From Podocnemis expansa (taxonomy: Eukaryota; Chordata; Testudines; Podocnemididae): DNA of 64,000 nucleotides. The position numbers were made by a program, and so were the translations under genes. Under the pieces are notes generated by a model. It did not search any database. It was not told where the DNA came from and saw only the letters and a list, made by a program, of their open reading frames with translations. Where the stretch lies: positions 1,252,254-1,316,253 of the forward strand of contig ML682122.1 in NCBI GenBank assembly GCA_007922195.1. Reading direction: 5' to 3'. Below are positions 11,772 to 22,058 of the stretch, piece by piece; the stretch's first letter is position 1, and the number at the start of each line of letters is the position of its first letter.

Positions 11772-12725
11772 TCATGAAAATCTTTTCCTCCTCCTCAGTC
11801 TCCTCAGAGCAGCCTTCACCTCCTGGTTCCGCAGGCTATAGATCATGGGGTTTAATGTGGGGGTGACAACTGTATAGAACAGGGCCATCACTCTGTCCAC
11901 ACTGCCAATGTGGCTGGATTTGGGCCTCAAGTACATGGCACAGGCTGACCCATAGAACAAGATGACCACAGTGAGGTGAGAGGAACAGGTAGAGAAAGCT
12001 TTGTATCTTCCTTCGGTGGAAGAGGTCTTAAGGACTGTGGAGAGGATGCATGCATAGGACGCCAGCACCAGTGCAAAAGGAATGACAGTAATGATCAAGC
12101 TGATAAGTAAAATAAAGACCTCACTCCTGGATGTATCCCCACAGACCAGTTTCAGCACGGGGTGGATGTCACAGAAGAAGTGATTGATCTTGTTGGGCCC
12201 GCAGTAGGGCATGGAGAAGATCCAAATGACTTTGCCCATGGGCATAAGAATTCCACAGAGCCAGCAGGTGCTGGCCATCTTGGCACAAGCTCTGCGGTTC
12301 ATAATGACAGGGTAGTGCAATGGGGAGCAGATGGCCCTGTAGCGGTCATATGCCATGGCAGCCAGCAGATAGCATTCAGCCGTACCAAGGGAAAGGACAA
12401 AATGCATCTGGATGGCACAACCAGTGAAGGAGATGGTCCTCTCCTCAGAGACAAAGTTGGCCAGCATCTTGGGAATGGTGACAGAGATATAGCAGCTCTC
12501 CAAGAAGGACAGGTTCCAGAGGAAGAAGTACATGGGGGTGTGTAGGGCTGAGTCCAGTACCGTGATGAGGACAATAACAGCGTTCCCCATAAGGGAGACA
12601 GCATAAATAATGGAGAAACCTACACAAAGTATCACTCTTATTGCTGGATCCTGGGGGAAGGCAAGGAAAACAAACTGAGTAACCATGCTGTGATTCCCCT
12701 GTGGAGTTTCAGTGGTATTGCTCAT
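11772..12725 (-). CDS. Olfactory receptor, class II, intact (OR10-like)
   Basis: Odorant-binding G-protein-coupled receptor of 317 aa, normal length for the family and expected in the cilia membrane of olfactory neurons. Hallmarks in order: N-terminal glycosylation sequons at N3 and N11; GN at 47-48 in TM1; LHTPMYFFL at 61-69; the disulfide Cys C103; MAYDRYRAIC at 124-133 after TM3; extracellular loop 2 cysteines C175, C185 and C195; KAFSTCSSHL at 242-251 before TM6; and NPMIYSLRN at 292-300 in TM7. The tail RRLRRRKR is unusually basic. The frame stays open 42 codons upstream of this ATG, but that stretch is a pyrimidine tract ending in CAG right before the ATG. I read it as the splice acceptor of a 5' non-coding intron, so the inner Met is chosen. 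The OR10 placement (10A-like) is from recalled similarity and is less certain than the receptor call. Confidence 0.93.
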   Translation of the reverse strand: MSNTTETPQGNHSMVTQFVFLAFPQDPAIRVILCVGFSIIYAVSLMGNAVIVLITVLDSALHTPMYFFLWNLSFLESCYISVTIPKMLANFVSEERTISFTGCAIQMHFVLSLGTAECYLLAAMAYDRYRAICSPLHYPVIMNRRACAKMASTCWLCGILMPMGKVIWIFSMPYCGPNKINHFFCDIHPVLKLVCGDTSRSEVFILLISLIITVIPFALVLASYACILSTVLKTSSTEGRYKAFSTCSSHLTVVILFYGSACAMYLRPKSSHIGSVDRVMALFYTVVTPTLNPMIYSLRNQEVKAALRRLRRRKRFS

Positions 12726-12760
12726 CTGAGGAAGGGGGGGAGAAAAAAAAAACATTAAAC
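12726..12760 (-). promoter_or_regulatory. Splice acceptor upstream of the receptor ATG
   Basis: On the minus strand a run of T and C residues leads to 'ccttcctcag' immediately followed by the ATG. A polypyrimidine tract plus CAG is the standard 3' splice site. Olfactory receptor genes usually carry a 5' untranslated exon and an intron ending near the start codon. The donor and first exon were not identified. Confidence 0.6.
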
Positions 12761-12778
12761 ATGCAGATATTTTGGATG

Positions 12779-12860
12779 ACCTCATAGGGACACAGCATGG
12801 GAAGGAACCTCCTGTCTCATTTAATCCAGTCAAATCCACTCCCTGGAACATCAGGCAACC
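12779..12860 (-). mobile_element. Possible CR1 3' UTR scrap
   Basis: 'cagcatgggaaggaacctcc' and 'catttaatccagtc' resemble a minus-strand CR1 3' UTR. It is short and diverged, and lies just 5' of the receptor coding exon. Confidence 0.35.
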
Positions 12861-13000
12861 CCGCTGTTATCATCCCATTAATAAACTGACACAACTCGTT
12901 AACACTATACACTATCAAAAGGGAAGTTTTTTCCCATTTATGTGTTCTTGTGGTGACTTTTTTCTTTACTTCAATGTCTTTTCCCCACCTGAAGTTTTGG

Positions 13001-13039
<39 letters not shown>

Positions 13040-13860
13040 AAATAAAAAGCAAACACAGCACTGTGACTTACTCTGTTCCCATGTGAATCTGGGCTGGTGT
13101 AAAACATTTGACGTTGGTGGTGTTTCCAGATGATTGCCTTTGATTAACTAAGATCCTAATCCAAGCTTATGCATTTGTCTTCAGTTTTTTTTGAATGATA
13201 TTCTCCCAGTTCCCCTGTTCAACAGCAAAATCCTCCCAAAGAATGACAGATATAACCAGGAGTGGAACCAATCCCTGGCATATGAAACAAATTCAGACAC
13301 CAACAGTGCTACCTTTTGCAGTAAGCTAACCTCTCCTTGTGGAGTAGAAGTATGTCACTTGCCTTCTGAGCCTCCAGGGACACAATCCCTAAGGTCCTCT
13401 GGGTTTAATTAGGAATCCCTTGAAGATAAAGTCCAGTGTGTTCTCTAATTTTAAAATTAAATACAACAGAGACATCATCCTATCCTAGAGTGCCAAGAAA
13501 AGGGTCTGTGTCTTCCACTAGCCACAGTGGGCTTTTTGGCCACCCAACTATATTCCGTGTCAAGCCATTCTGCTACACACTCTTGTGCTTCTTCCCATTG
13601 ACCCTGCTGGAGTTCCCCACATGAAGATGTCTCTGAGTTTCTTTTGAGTGTTTGTTTTTGGTATTGTTCTGATTTCCCCTTTCCTCTTTCTCTAATGCAT
13701 GCACACACACGGACACATGAACGGACACACAGACATGGACATCCACATGCCCTACAATGCACCTTGTCCTCCAGCAGAGTGACACACATGTATGTACAGA
13801 CACAGAGAGAGTAGTTCTCATTACCTCCAGATGGAGTCAACAAAAACAAAGATACACATG
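12861..13860. other. Gene-free stretch upstream of the receptor
   Basis: Expected to be intronic or promoter DNA of the receptor at 11772-12725, but no first exon could be recognised. It holds an ATCT microsatellite at 13001-13039 and an ACAC/CACACGGACA-like patch at 13698-13810. That patch explains Cys/Val-rich minus-strand frames at 13475-13948. Confidence 0.5.
13001..13039. repeat. (ATCT)n microsatellite
   Basis: About ten perfect tetranucleotide units. Confidence 0.95.
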
Positions 13861-15539
13861 CAGTGTTCCCTTTAAGGATTGGGATGTCATGAGCAAAAAT
13901 TTTAGTTTGTGAGCAGAAATTTTGCCTTATGGTAATTTGTGTGTCCAATCTTACAGTTATGCACTATTATAATTTTTTACCAAAACTTAAGTTATGTACT
14001 GTACAAAATAGTTCCAAAGGAACAGCCGTGCTAGTATAATTCAGCAAAAGAAGAAAGGAGTCCTGTGGCACTTAAAGACTAAAAGATTTATTTATTGCAT
14101 GAGATTTCATGGGAGAAAATCCCACTTCATCAAATGCTTTGAAGAGGGGGAACTTACAGAATTGGATGAGAATAAACGCAGGGGAGTGTAAGACATGGGA
14201 TCAGGTCATACTGCAACAGCAAATCAGATCATTTGTAAGGATTCGAACTCTAGGGCTATAACCACATGCAAAGACTTATTTCAAAATAAGTCATTTTGAA
14301 ATAAAAGCCTTATTCTGAAATGATTATTTTGAAACATTTTTTTTTATTTCGAAATAAGGGACACCCTGAAATCAAAATAGCATGCCCTACATATGGACAT
14401 GCTATTTCGATTCAGGAGAGGGGCAGCCAGGCAGGGGAAAGCTGCCCCTGGGGCAGGGATCCCCCTGCCCTGCTCTCCCCTGCTGCTGTTGGGGCAGTGG
14501 GGGAGGTACTGCAGGGGGAGGGAGTGTGGGGCACCATGGGTGTGCAGGCTATGCCAGCCAGGGCTGCCCTGATGCCAGGCAGGAGGGAGGAACCAGTGTC
14601 TGTCTCTCCCCTCCAGATGGATTTCCTGAAGCCCAGCTTGGGGGGGGGGAGCTGCAGAGCCCCCTCTCCCCACCACCCCAGCTCGGGGCAGCCAAGGGGC
14701 AGCTGCCCAATGGGCAGGAGCAGCACCCCCCACTCTGCCCCACCACCTGGGCTCAAGGGGGCAGCTGGAGGTGCAGCAGGTGCAGGCACCCTCTTTGCCC
14801 GTGGCCTGGGCTCACGGCATGCAGCGTCAGAGGGGGCCTCCGGCGCTGGCTTTGCCCCCCACCCAGGCTCGGGGGGAGCTGTGGTGGGTGCCAGCTTTGT
14901 CCCTGAGCCCCGGCGGGGGCAAAACCAGCACCCGCATCTTGCGTGAGGCCGGCAGCTCCCCCCAACCATGGCAGGGGGCAAAGCCAGCACCCGCAGGCCC
15001 TACCCGCTGGGTAGACATTTGCTCAGACCCAGAAGGGGAGGACTGGGGACACAAGCTGGGTGCCCTGCTCCCCCAGCTCCTGGCCACTTGGAAATGGCCA
15101 GGAAAGTTGCAGGCTGGGGATCCCCTGGCCGCTCTGTACCCTGTGAGAGGCTGGGGAACTGACACGCCCCTCGCAACTCACAAGCGGCCAGGGGAGCCCC
15201 AGCCTGCATCTTTCCTGGCTGCTTCCTGGCAGCCAGGGGCTGGGGGAGTGGGGCACCCTGGCCGCAGCAGCCAGCCAAGCTGGATGGAGCGCCTGCCGCC
15301 CCCCCAACGGGCAAGTGGGAGCAGTGATTTTTCCCCGCCGCTTCCCCTTGCTGGGGGCGGGGTGGTTGATGCCCCGGCCAGCTTCTCCTGCTGCTTCCCC
15401 TTGCCGGCGTCAGAGGGGGCAGCGGGTACCCCAGCCGGCTTTACTTGCTACTTCCCCTTGCCCGGGGCAGAGGAGGAGGCAGGCACCTCAGCCATCTTTA
15501 CTCGCCACTTCACCTTGCCAGAGGCAGAAGGGGAATGTA

Positions 15540-16480
15540 AGCAGGACCTCTGTTCGTCCCACCGGAAGGGCGCCCCCCTGGTGGGTAGTTTGAGGAGTTA
15601 CCGTTCAAACGGTCCCGCAGTCCATCCCTTCCCCAGAGGTAAGGGGAGCAGACAGTATGTCTTAGGCCTACAAGAGGCCAATCATCAGTCTAGGCACCCG
15701 GGTAGGGGCAGTTCAATAGAAGTCCTGTGCCCTTAACTGGATGCACAATGAACAAATCTTTCTGCAGACGGGGTCAAACAAGATCAGGTAGCACAAGGGG
15801 TCGATGTCTTGGAAAGGGGAGAGGAGGAGGGAGGACACAGGCCCACCCTACTCCATTGTGTCCTAGCCCAGGGACCTGACGGCAGCCGGACATTTAATCA
15901 GGGGGTTGGTGGGGATCCGGCTGAAACATGCCGACCCTGGTAGGGGTGTGCCTCCTCTGGGCTACTTCTTTCCCCCACTCCCATTGGTACCTGTTCTGCT
16001 CCTTGCTCAATGTCCTTGGGGTAAGTGCTGAGAGGCACAGAATAGAAGCCCTCCATGGTGTCCAGTGGTGGCAGGTCTGGAAGTTCTGGGGTGACCTCCA
16101 TCTCCTCTGAGGGTAACTCCGGCAGCTCCACATGGTTGGGGGCGAGGTGCAGTTCCTCCAGGTCCTCTCCTGCAGCCAATGGGGTCCGTTCCCCATACTC
16201 TGGGCCCTCACGGAAACCAGGGGTGTGCTGGGGTTCTGGCTGTCCCCATAGCCTGTCCACTGTATGCGGAGGGGGCTCCTCCCATGGGACACCAGCCATG
16301 GGAGGCCCAAGTCAGCCATCCTGGTATAGGGCTGGAGGCTGGCAGGTAGGCCGGGGTCTCCTCTGCCGGAGAAAGAGCTGGGGCTGAGGAGCTTGGAGGG
16401 AGCCATTATTCCCCTCCAGCGGCCGGGGCAAGAGTGAGCTCCCTGGCCTAATTTTTATACTTCCTCTCCCTCCCCTTACC
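15540..16480 (-). other. Distinct low-repeat island in the large transposon; acidic frame
   Basis: This island is less GC-rich and not tandemly repeated, unlike its surroundings. A minus-strand frame at 15898-16299 (133 codons) is acidic and protein-like: EDLEELHL, then SEEMEVTPELPDLPPLD, then FYSVPLSTYPKD. A second minus frame at 15894-16406 (170 codons) overlaps it. I do not recognise the protein, and there is no known catalytic motif. It could be a captured host-gene piece, a relic of the element's own accessory protein, or chance. Whether it is expressed or conserved is unknown. Confidence 0.35.
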
Positions 16481-16502
16481 TACCAGCTTGACAGACAGCT
16501 CC

Positions 16503-16640
16503 ACGGAAGCCATTTTGCCTCTCCGGGAGGCAGCCATTTTGTCTCCTATGGTGGCAGCCATCATGCTTCTTCTGGAGGCGGCCATTTTGTCTCCTCTGGT
16601 GGCAGCCATCTTGCCTCTTCTGGAAGCGGCCATCTTGTGT
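16503..16640. repeat. 24-bp minisatellite, five to six units
   Basis: Units of the form 'ggcagccattttgtctcctatggt' (24 bp) repeat from about 16503 to 16640, with alternating variants giving a 48-bp higher-order unit. On the minus strand the phase encodes an eight-residue repeat of the type MAASRRGK, so the frame at 16448-16633 is a product of the repeat and not evidence of a gene. Confidence 0.8.
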
Positions 16641-18008
16641 CCTCTTTAAAGGGAGGCTGGCGCCCCAGCTGACTTCACCTGCCGTTTCTTCTTGCAAGGG
16701 GCAGGCGGGCAAAGTGGGCTGAGGCACTTGACCCACCTCCACCCCCAGCAAGGGGAAGTGGTGGCGGAAGCCAGCTTGGGCGGCAGCCATGGCCTGCACT
16801 TCCGCTCAGCACCCTGGCCAGGGTGCTTATCTTTGGCCAGGGTGCTGGGGGGGGGGGTGGAACTTCCTCCCAGGGTGCCATGCACCTTGGGAAAAAGGTC
16901 AGAACTGTTATTTTGAAACAACGGTTGTTTTGAAATAACGTTTCCGAACGACATTATTTTGAAATGACCCATTTCAAAATAACCATCATTTTGAAACAAA
17001 AGTGATTTAAGCCATTTCAAAATCATGGCTCTTATTTCAAAAATGACGGGCTTAATAACCAGTGTTATTTCAAAATAAAAAAGATGTCTGGACATACCAT
17101 AGGAAACAGCACACAGAGGGCGGGTGAAGTCAAATTACCTGTTAAAATGGGAAAAGAAAACATAGTCATGATTTAATCCTACTTTCATGCAATCAGCTCT
17201 GCATATCAATTCTAATCCAGCTGTTTGTCTTTGAAGTCTTGATGTCCTATTGGCTTTCTTGAGCACAGTCATCAGCAAGTTGTCCATAGAGTGATTAGAA
17301 AGATGAAAGTGCTCAGAAACTTGGTTTTGAGTGTTGTGATTTCTGATGTCAGTTATGTGACCATTTATTCTTTTGCACAGTGATGACCCTGTTTATCCAA
17401 TGTATAAAGAGGTGTGGGGGCATTTCTGGCACATGATGGCATGAATCACACTAGTGGATGAACATGCAAGTGAGGCCTTGATGGAGTAGTAGATGGCTTG
17501 GTGGTGAATGGAACATCAAGACTTCAAAATGAAACAGCTGAATTAGAATTGATATGCAGTTTTGATTGCATGAAAGCAGAATTAAATCATGAGTATGTCT
17601 TCTTTCCCCATATAGACAGGTAATTTGACTTCACCCTCCGCTACATGCTGTTTCCCAGTGTTTGAAACTTAACAGCTGCTCTGATTTCCTTTTACTGTAT
17701 GACTGGATCTTATGTTTTACACTCCCTTGGGTTTATTTACTACCATTCTGTAAGTTCCCCCATCTTCAAAGCAGCTGACAAAGTAGGAATTTCTGCCATG
17801 CAAGCTCGTGTGATAAATAAATCTTAGTCTTTAAGTGCCTCAGGAATCTTTTTTTTTTTTTTTTTTTTTTAACAAAATAGACCTATTTTTTAAAATGTGT
17901 TTCTTGTAAATAGAAATGATTGGATTTAAATAATTGAATTTGTGTAGAATTTTATTTGAAATTTTTGAATGCTTTTTAATTAAAATAATTTTTAAAGATT
18001 TTTTTTAA

Positions 18009-18475
18009 ATGGAGAGAAGGAAAGAAAGAAGGACGGTGAGAAGGAAAGAAAAAGAAAGAAGGAAGGGAAGAGAGAAGAAAGAGAAAAATAGGAAAAAAGA
18101 GAAGGAAGGAAAAGAGTGAGGAAAGAAGAAAGAAAAAAGAAAGAAGGAAGGAAACAGTAAAGGAAGGAAGAGAAAGAAAGAGAGAAAGAGAGAGAAAAGA
18201 AGAAAGAAGGAAGGAAACAAGAAAGAAGGGAAGAGAAAAAAGAAAAAGAAAAGGAATGAAAGAGAAAAGAGAAAGAAGGCAGGAAGAGAAAGAGAAATAG
18301 AAAGGAAAAAAGAAAAAGAGAAGGAAGGAAAAGAGAAAAAAGGAAAGAAGAAAGGTAAGAGAAAAAAGAAAGAAGAAAGGAAACAAGAAAGGAAAGAGAA
18401 AAAAGACAAAAAGAAAGATGGAAGGAAGAAAAAAGAAAGAAAAGAGATGGAAGCAAGAGAAATAAAGAGAAAAAG
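18009..18475. repeat. Polypurine (GAAA/GGAA) tract, ~470 bp
   Basis: The plus strand is almost only A and G for about 470 bases, in imperfect GAAA, GGAA and GAGA units. Three minus-strand frames of 134-184 codons of Phe/Ser/Leu arise from this and are not genes. Long mirror-like homopurine tracts can adopt triplex structures. The tract lies between the PLE and the right end of the hAT shell. Confidence 0.9.
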
Positions 18476-18608
18476 CAGGCAGCAGGCTCTGCCTCCACTC
18501 CCACAGTGTGCCTGTCAGTGCTGAGGACACCCTTCAGGCACTGCTCTGCTCAACATCCGAGATTGGAGCGGCTGGCTGGCAGTGTCACTTTCCAAAGTGC
18601 CGCAGCAA

Positions 18609-18702
18609 GCACTGTCTCTGAGCTCCAGCCTCTCACGGCAGCCAGTCTTTGTTTCTCCAGCCCAGCACTGCTGTGAGAGGCTCGGGCTCAGAGACAGTGC
18701 TC
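18609..18702. repeat. Imperfect 33-bp inverted repeat (hairpin)
   Basis: 'gcactgtctctgagctccag' with its continuation to 18641 is the near-perfect reverse complement of 18670-18702, separated by about 28 bases. It lies in the right part of the hAT-like element, whose relatives also carry internal inverted repeats. Confidence 0.7.
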
Positions 18703-18846
18703 ACTGCAGGGATTTGGGGTATGACACTGCCTCCGTGCTGGCCACCTGCTCGGATCTCAGATGCTGAGCCCCAGCCATGTGTGCTGCCAAAAAATGCCGT
18801 GCACTGGGGCCGGAAAAGTTGTGCACACTCCTTAGAGGGAACAGTG

Positions 18847-19430
18847 CGACATGTCTTGATCCTATGATACCAGTTAGTGATGCACCAATGACATCAAGTT
18901 TAACATCACCTGGCCTGAAAAGACCAGACACAAAAATTGTGCAGGCTGTGAGCAGGAAGTATCAGGGCATAGTGGCATGTTCACAATCTGGCCAGCAGTA
19001 AATTATTACTAGTAGGCAGCAAGTGGGGGAACAGAGAGGAGAGAGAAAGGAAGAATCATGCCTGATATGGAGATGGGAACAGAGGTGCACACTGACAGAT
19101 TGCAAAGGGTATCTAGATTCTTAATCATACAAAAAGGCACAAAGTGCTAGGTGACCCAAACCCATTGTGAGATAGATAGCAAACCTTCTATGACATTTAA
19201 AACAAAATTAGACTAGATAGCAACTTACATCTTTTTGTGCTTACACACCTTTGTAACTAAGCCTTTATTGATAAAGTGATTGATAAATATTTATATACAC
19301 AAGCCAGCATGGAGGAGGGCAGGTGTTAGCAAAGTCAGTTCAGAGCAGGTGGGGCCCATTCACACCTGTTGATCAAAGGGAGAGAATATGTGAACAGATG
19401 AATCACTTTTTGTAATGCGTTAACAGTTGA
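18847..19430. other. Gene-free stretch
   Basis: No gene or clear repeat is visible. It is moderately AT-rich and bounded on the right by a PLE fragment. Confidence 0.45.
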
Positions 19431-19930
19431 CCATTGCAAGTTGCTGTTCAGACTGAGTCAGATTGTGTCAGTTTTGCAGATTAGCTCCAACTCTGCAGTT
19501 TCACACTGAAGTCTGTTTTTGAAATTTCTTTATTGAAGTGTGCAACTGACGTCTGGTATTGAGTGTCCATGGAGGTTGAAGTTTTCTCCTACTAGGTTAT
19601 GGACGTTGCTATCTTTGTTATCCGATTTGTGTCCATTTATCCTTTTATGCAAAGACAGTCCGGTTTGGCAATATACCTGGCAGAGGGGCATTACTGGCAC
19701 ATGATAGCATATATGACATTTGTGGATATGCAGATGTGTGTGCCCGTGATGGTGTGGCTGATGTGGTTGGGACCTGTGATGGTATCACTGGAGTCAATGT
19801 GCAAGGAAAGTTGGCAACAGGGTTTGTTGCAAGGATAGGTTCCTGGGCTGGCGTTCTTGTTGTATGGTGTTCTGTTGATGGTGAGTATTTCCTTCAGGTT
19901 GGGGGGTTGTCTGTAAGCAAGGATAGGCTT
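19430..19930 (-). mobile_element. PLE body fragment, minus strand (GIY-YIG region)
   Basis: The reverse complement reads through the PLE region that joins the reverse transcriptase to the endonuclease: 'ttacagacaaccccc', an encoded YPCNKPCCQL, then NVIYAIMCQ and a decayed ARYIAKP where intact copies have LYIGQTG. It has stops and is dead. It is more diverged from the other PLE copies here than they are from each other, so it may be an older subfamily. Confidence 0.65.
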
Positions 19931-20078
19931 GATAAATTGGATGATTGGTCAGTATCATAAGCATTTGTACACTAATGTGAGAAATATGGGCACTGAGCAG
20001 GAAGAACTCAAAATGCTAGTAGCTAAACACAGCTATGACATAGATGACATCACAGAGACTTTTTGGGATGATACCCCT

Positions 20079-20395
20079 GGATATGTCTGCACTGGAGCCT
20101 TAGGTCAAGTTAACCTCCCTTATGTTGACCTAAAGAATTCCAAATCCAAATTGGGCTTGTATAAGTTCACTTAAGCACTTGCTTAAGCCAACATAATAAC
20201 ACCTACCCTTAAGGCTAACTAACACGTTAAGTTGATCCCAGGGCTGGGGCCAAGCCCCCAGCCCTGCCTTGCCCCAAGGCCAAATCTGGCCCTTGGAGGG
20301 AGGGCAATCCGACTCCTGCCATACCAGCAAGCAGCTCAGAGCCCTATCCAGCCCAAAGCTGCTTGCTAAAAGTGACTTCCCTTTTCCATCATATC
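20079..20395. mobile_element. TCGA-palindrome transposon, left part only
   Basis: It begins GGATATGTCTGCACTGG and continues with 'gccttaggtcaagttaacc', the left arm of the AAGTCGACTT type seen also at 29.9 and 39.65 kb. A GC-rich patch follows. No right terminus is found before or after the next element, so it is truncated. Confidence 0.55.
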
Positions 20396-20398
20396 TTA

Positions 20399-20833
20399 GG
20401 CTATGTCTACACGGCAGTTTTATTTTGAAATAATACTCGTTATTTTGAAATAAAAGAAATTAGGTCTACACAACATTTTCTTATTTCGAAAGGACAGGTC
20501 CCATCATTTCGAAATAAGAATCATCGTTCCAAAACAGTAAAGCCTCAATGTTTAAAAAAAGGGCCATTATTTTGGAAGGGATATTTTGAAATAATGCCGT
20601 TTAGACATGTTCTTTCAAAACAACACCATTTAGACCTGTTGTTTCGAAACAACTATTTGAAACAACAGTCCAACTGGCGTTATTTCGGAATATCACTTTC
20701 GAAATAATAGCCGTTTCGATTGTGGGGTTTTCCTTATTTTGAAATGAGCCCTTTCGAAATAAGGGTTTTATTTCGAAATAAGTCATTTTGAAAGGACTTA
20801 TTTAGAAATAAAACTGTGTGTGTAGACATAGCC
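20399..20833. mobile_element. Complete TCGA-palindrome transposon, TTA target duplication
   Basis: The ends GGCTATGTCTACAC and GTGTAGACATAGCC are perfect inverted repeats of 14 bp, flanked on both sides by TTA (20396-20398 and 20834-20836). The 435-bp interior is an array of ATTTCGAAAT words. Many still contain the CG, so this is one of the less decayed copies in the window. A 3-bp T/A-rich duplication fits the PIF/Harbinger superfamily. There is no coding sequence. Confidence 0.85.
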
Positions 20834-20836
20834 TTA

Positions 20837-22058
20837 CATGTTTCCTGCTTCAGAAGAAGTGATCTCATTCAGAATGACAGTTGCAATGAGAAATAGCATT
20901 ATTAAAACCAAATGAGATAAATAATGCACAAAGTCATGTTGCCTAAACTTTCTCAGCAACCTTAGCCAAGGAAGCATTGGCAGACTTCCTTAATGTATCT
21001 CTCCATTCACACTCATTAGTATGTTTAAAGTGCTAAAAGGACCAGACAGCAGTTTAGTATATGATCAATTTTCAAAATCTATTTCTTGGGCATTTCAGAA
21101 AATATTACCCATATATTTTAGGTATTGTACTGCAGTTAAAAAGAAGGATACACATCCATGCAGAGAAATTAATTTACTATGTAATTGTCTTTTAGGACAG
21201 ACTTAAGAGAAAAATCTCCACAGTATTATAGGGAAATGAAAATTGCTAAAAGCAATGTGTTTTATACAACAAATGATTAATGCCTTTTCTGCAGAAATGG
21301 AGCACAAATATAAAAGTTTGATGTGAATGTGAGGCTCGTATGTCTTCTCCTAGAGTGTATTCAAAATTCTGAATTGTCTTGTAGCAGTATGATAACCATG
21401 ACAAATGATACAGCACTCATTGGCATAGATATATAAAAAAAAATCCTTTACAAAATTTCCTGTCCATTTTACACACAAGAAATGAACATATGTTGAGAGT
21501 TTTTGTTTAATAAATTTCAAATCTCATTAAAAAGAGATAAGTGGTATCATTGTCAATGATTTCATAGAGAAGGATATATGACCAAGGAGACAGGAAGTGA
21601 CAAAAATAAGATCAAATACTGAATGAGCTAGCATTAATCTTACATCTCTGAAATCAAATTCTAACATCTACTCCACTGAAAACTCCTAGACTTTATAAAT
21701 AAGATTAAATACAGTATGGTCATTGCAATGGGATCTGATTAATGTTTTTGTATGAGTACAAGAGAGTGGCACTCAATTTTCTTGTGCCCCATTGATAATT
21801 GCAGACATGGCTGAAGTGATTTTCCAGATGTTCAGAGGCCAAAAAGTAAGATATGTGGAGATACTAGACAATAGGAATGTTTACAATGCAATTGAAATGA
21901 GATATTTTTGACAATTTTACCCAGAATACCTCCATCTTCTGGAGTCTTGCCTCAACCATTGAGATGATAACTGGGTACAGGCAATTAGAATTAAAATGTT
22001 AATTGTTTTGAAATGGAAGTTAGACTATTAATTGCAGAATTTGTTTAATTTCCCAAAG
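20837..22058. other. Gene-free AT-rich stretch
   Basis: No gene or repeat is recognised. It is AT-rich and precedes the plus-strand receptor pseudogene, so it may include that gene's former 5' region. Confidence 0.5.

Larger units (their letters stand above)
14254..17098. mobile_element. Large TCGA-palindrome transposon (ATTTCGAAAT type), 2.8 kb
   Basis: The arms at 14280-14420 and 16900-17090 consist of TTATTTCGAAATAA-like words. The right end is GATGTCTGGACATACC and the left end begins GGCTATAACCACATG. It interrupts a PLE between 'ttcgaactcta' and 'ggaaacagcacac', which are contiguous in other copies. The 2.4-kb interior is GC-rich and contains many overlapping long frames on both strands, mostly Gly/Pro/Ala/Cys low complexity. 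I recognise no transposase, so it is probably non-autonomous. An island at about 15540-16480 has a different character and is listed separately. Confidence 0.7.
14003..17880. mobile_element. PLE with inverted tails, split by a transposon
   Basis: A PLE insertion bounded by the 9-bp direct repeat ACAAAATAG at 14003-14011 and 17872-17880. From the left it reads as the complete PLE 3' tail in minus orientation (14012-14253), then, after a 2.8-kb inserted transposon, the PLE body in minus orientation (17099-17510). That body includes the decayed GIY-YIG region near 17330-17420. The orientation then flips, and plus-oriented body plus tail runs to a T-run ending at 17871. The element therefore has its 3' tail facing outwards on both sides. 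No intact frame remains. Confidence 0.7.
13861..18846. mobile_element. hAT-like element split by a nested PLE (outer shell)
   Basis: The left end CAGTGTTCCCTTTAAG (13861) and right end CTTAGAGGGAACAGTG (18831-18846) are inverted, and match the ends of the shorter elements at 36449-36805 and 25363-25727. The left fragment runs to about 14002 and the right fragment from about 17881. The pieces between are a PLE (14012-17871) and a purine-rich tract. The flanking 8-mers agree only in ACATG, so the target duplication is weak and the outer-shell claim is tentative. Confidence 0.5.

Noticed and set aside
12162..12545. 127-codon plus-strand frame opposite the receptor.
   Set aside because: It is a shadow of the conserved receptor coding sequence on the other strand.
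12726..12851. N-terminal extension of the first receptor by 42 residues.
   Set aside because: The extension covers a polypyrimidine tract and CAG typical of a splice acceptor, and receptors of this class start a few residues before the glycosylation site.
14320..15736. Many overlapping long frames (up to 321 codons) on both strands.
   Set aside because: They lie in a GC-rich transposon interior where stops are rare, are Gly/Pro/Ala/Cys low complexity, overlap on both strands and show no domain.
17976..18530. Minus-strand frames of 134-184 codons of Phe, Ser and Leu.
   Set aside because: They are translations of the polypurine tract; composition alone keeps them open in all three frames.
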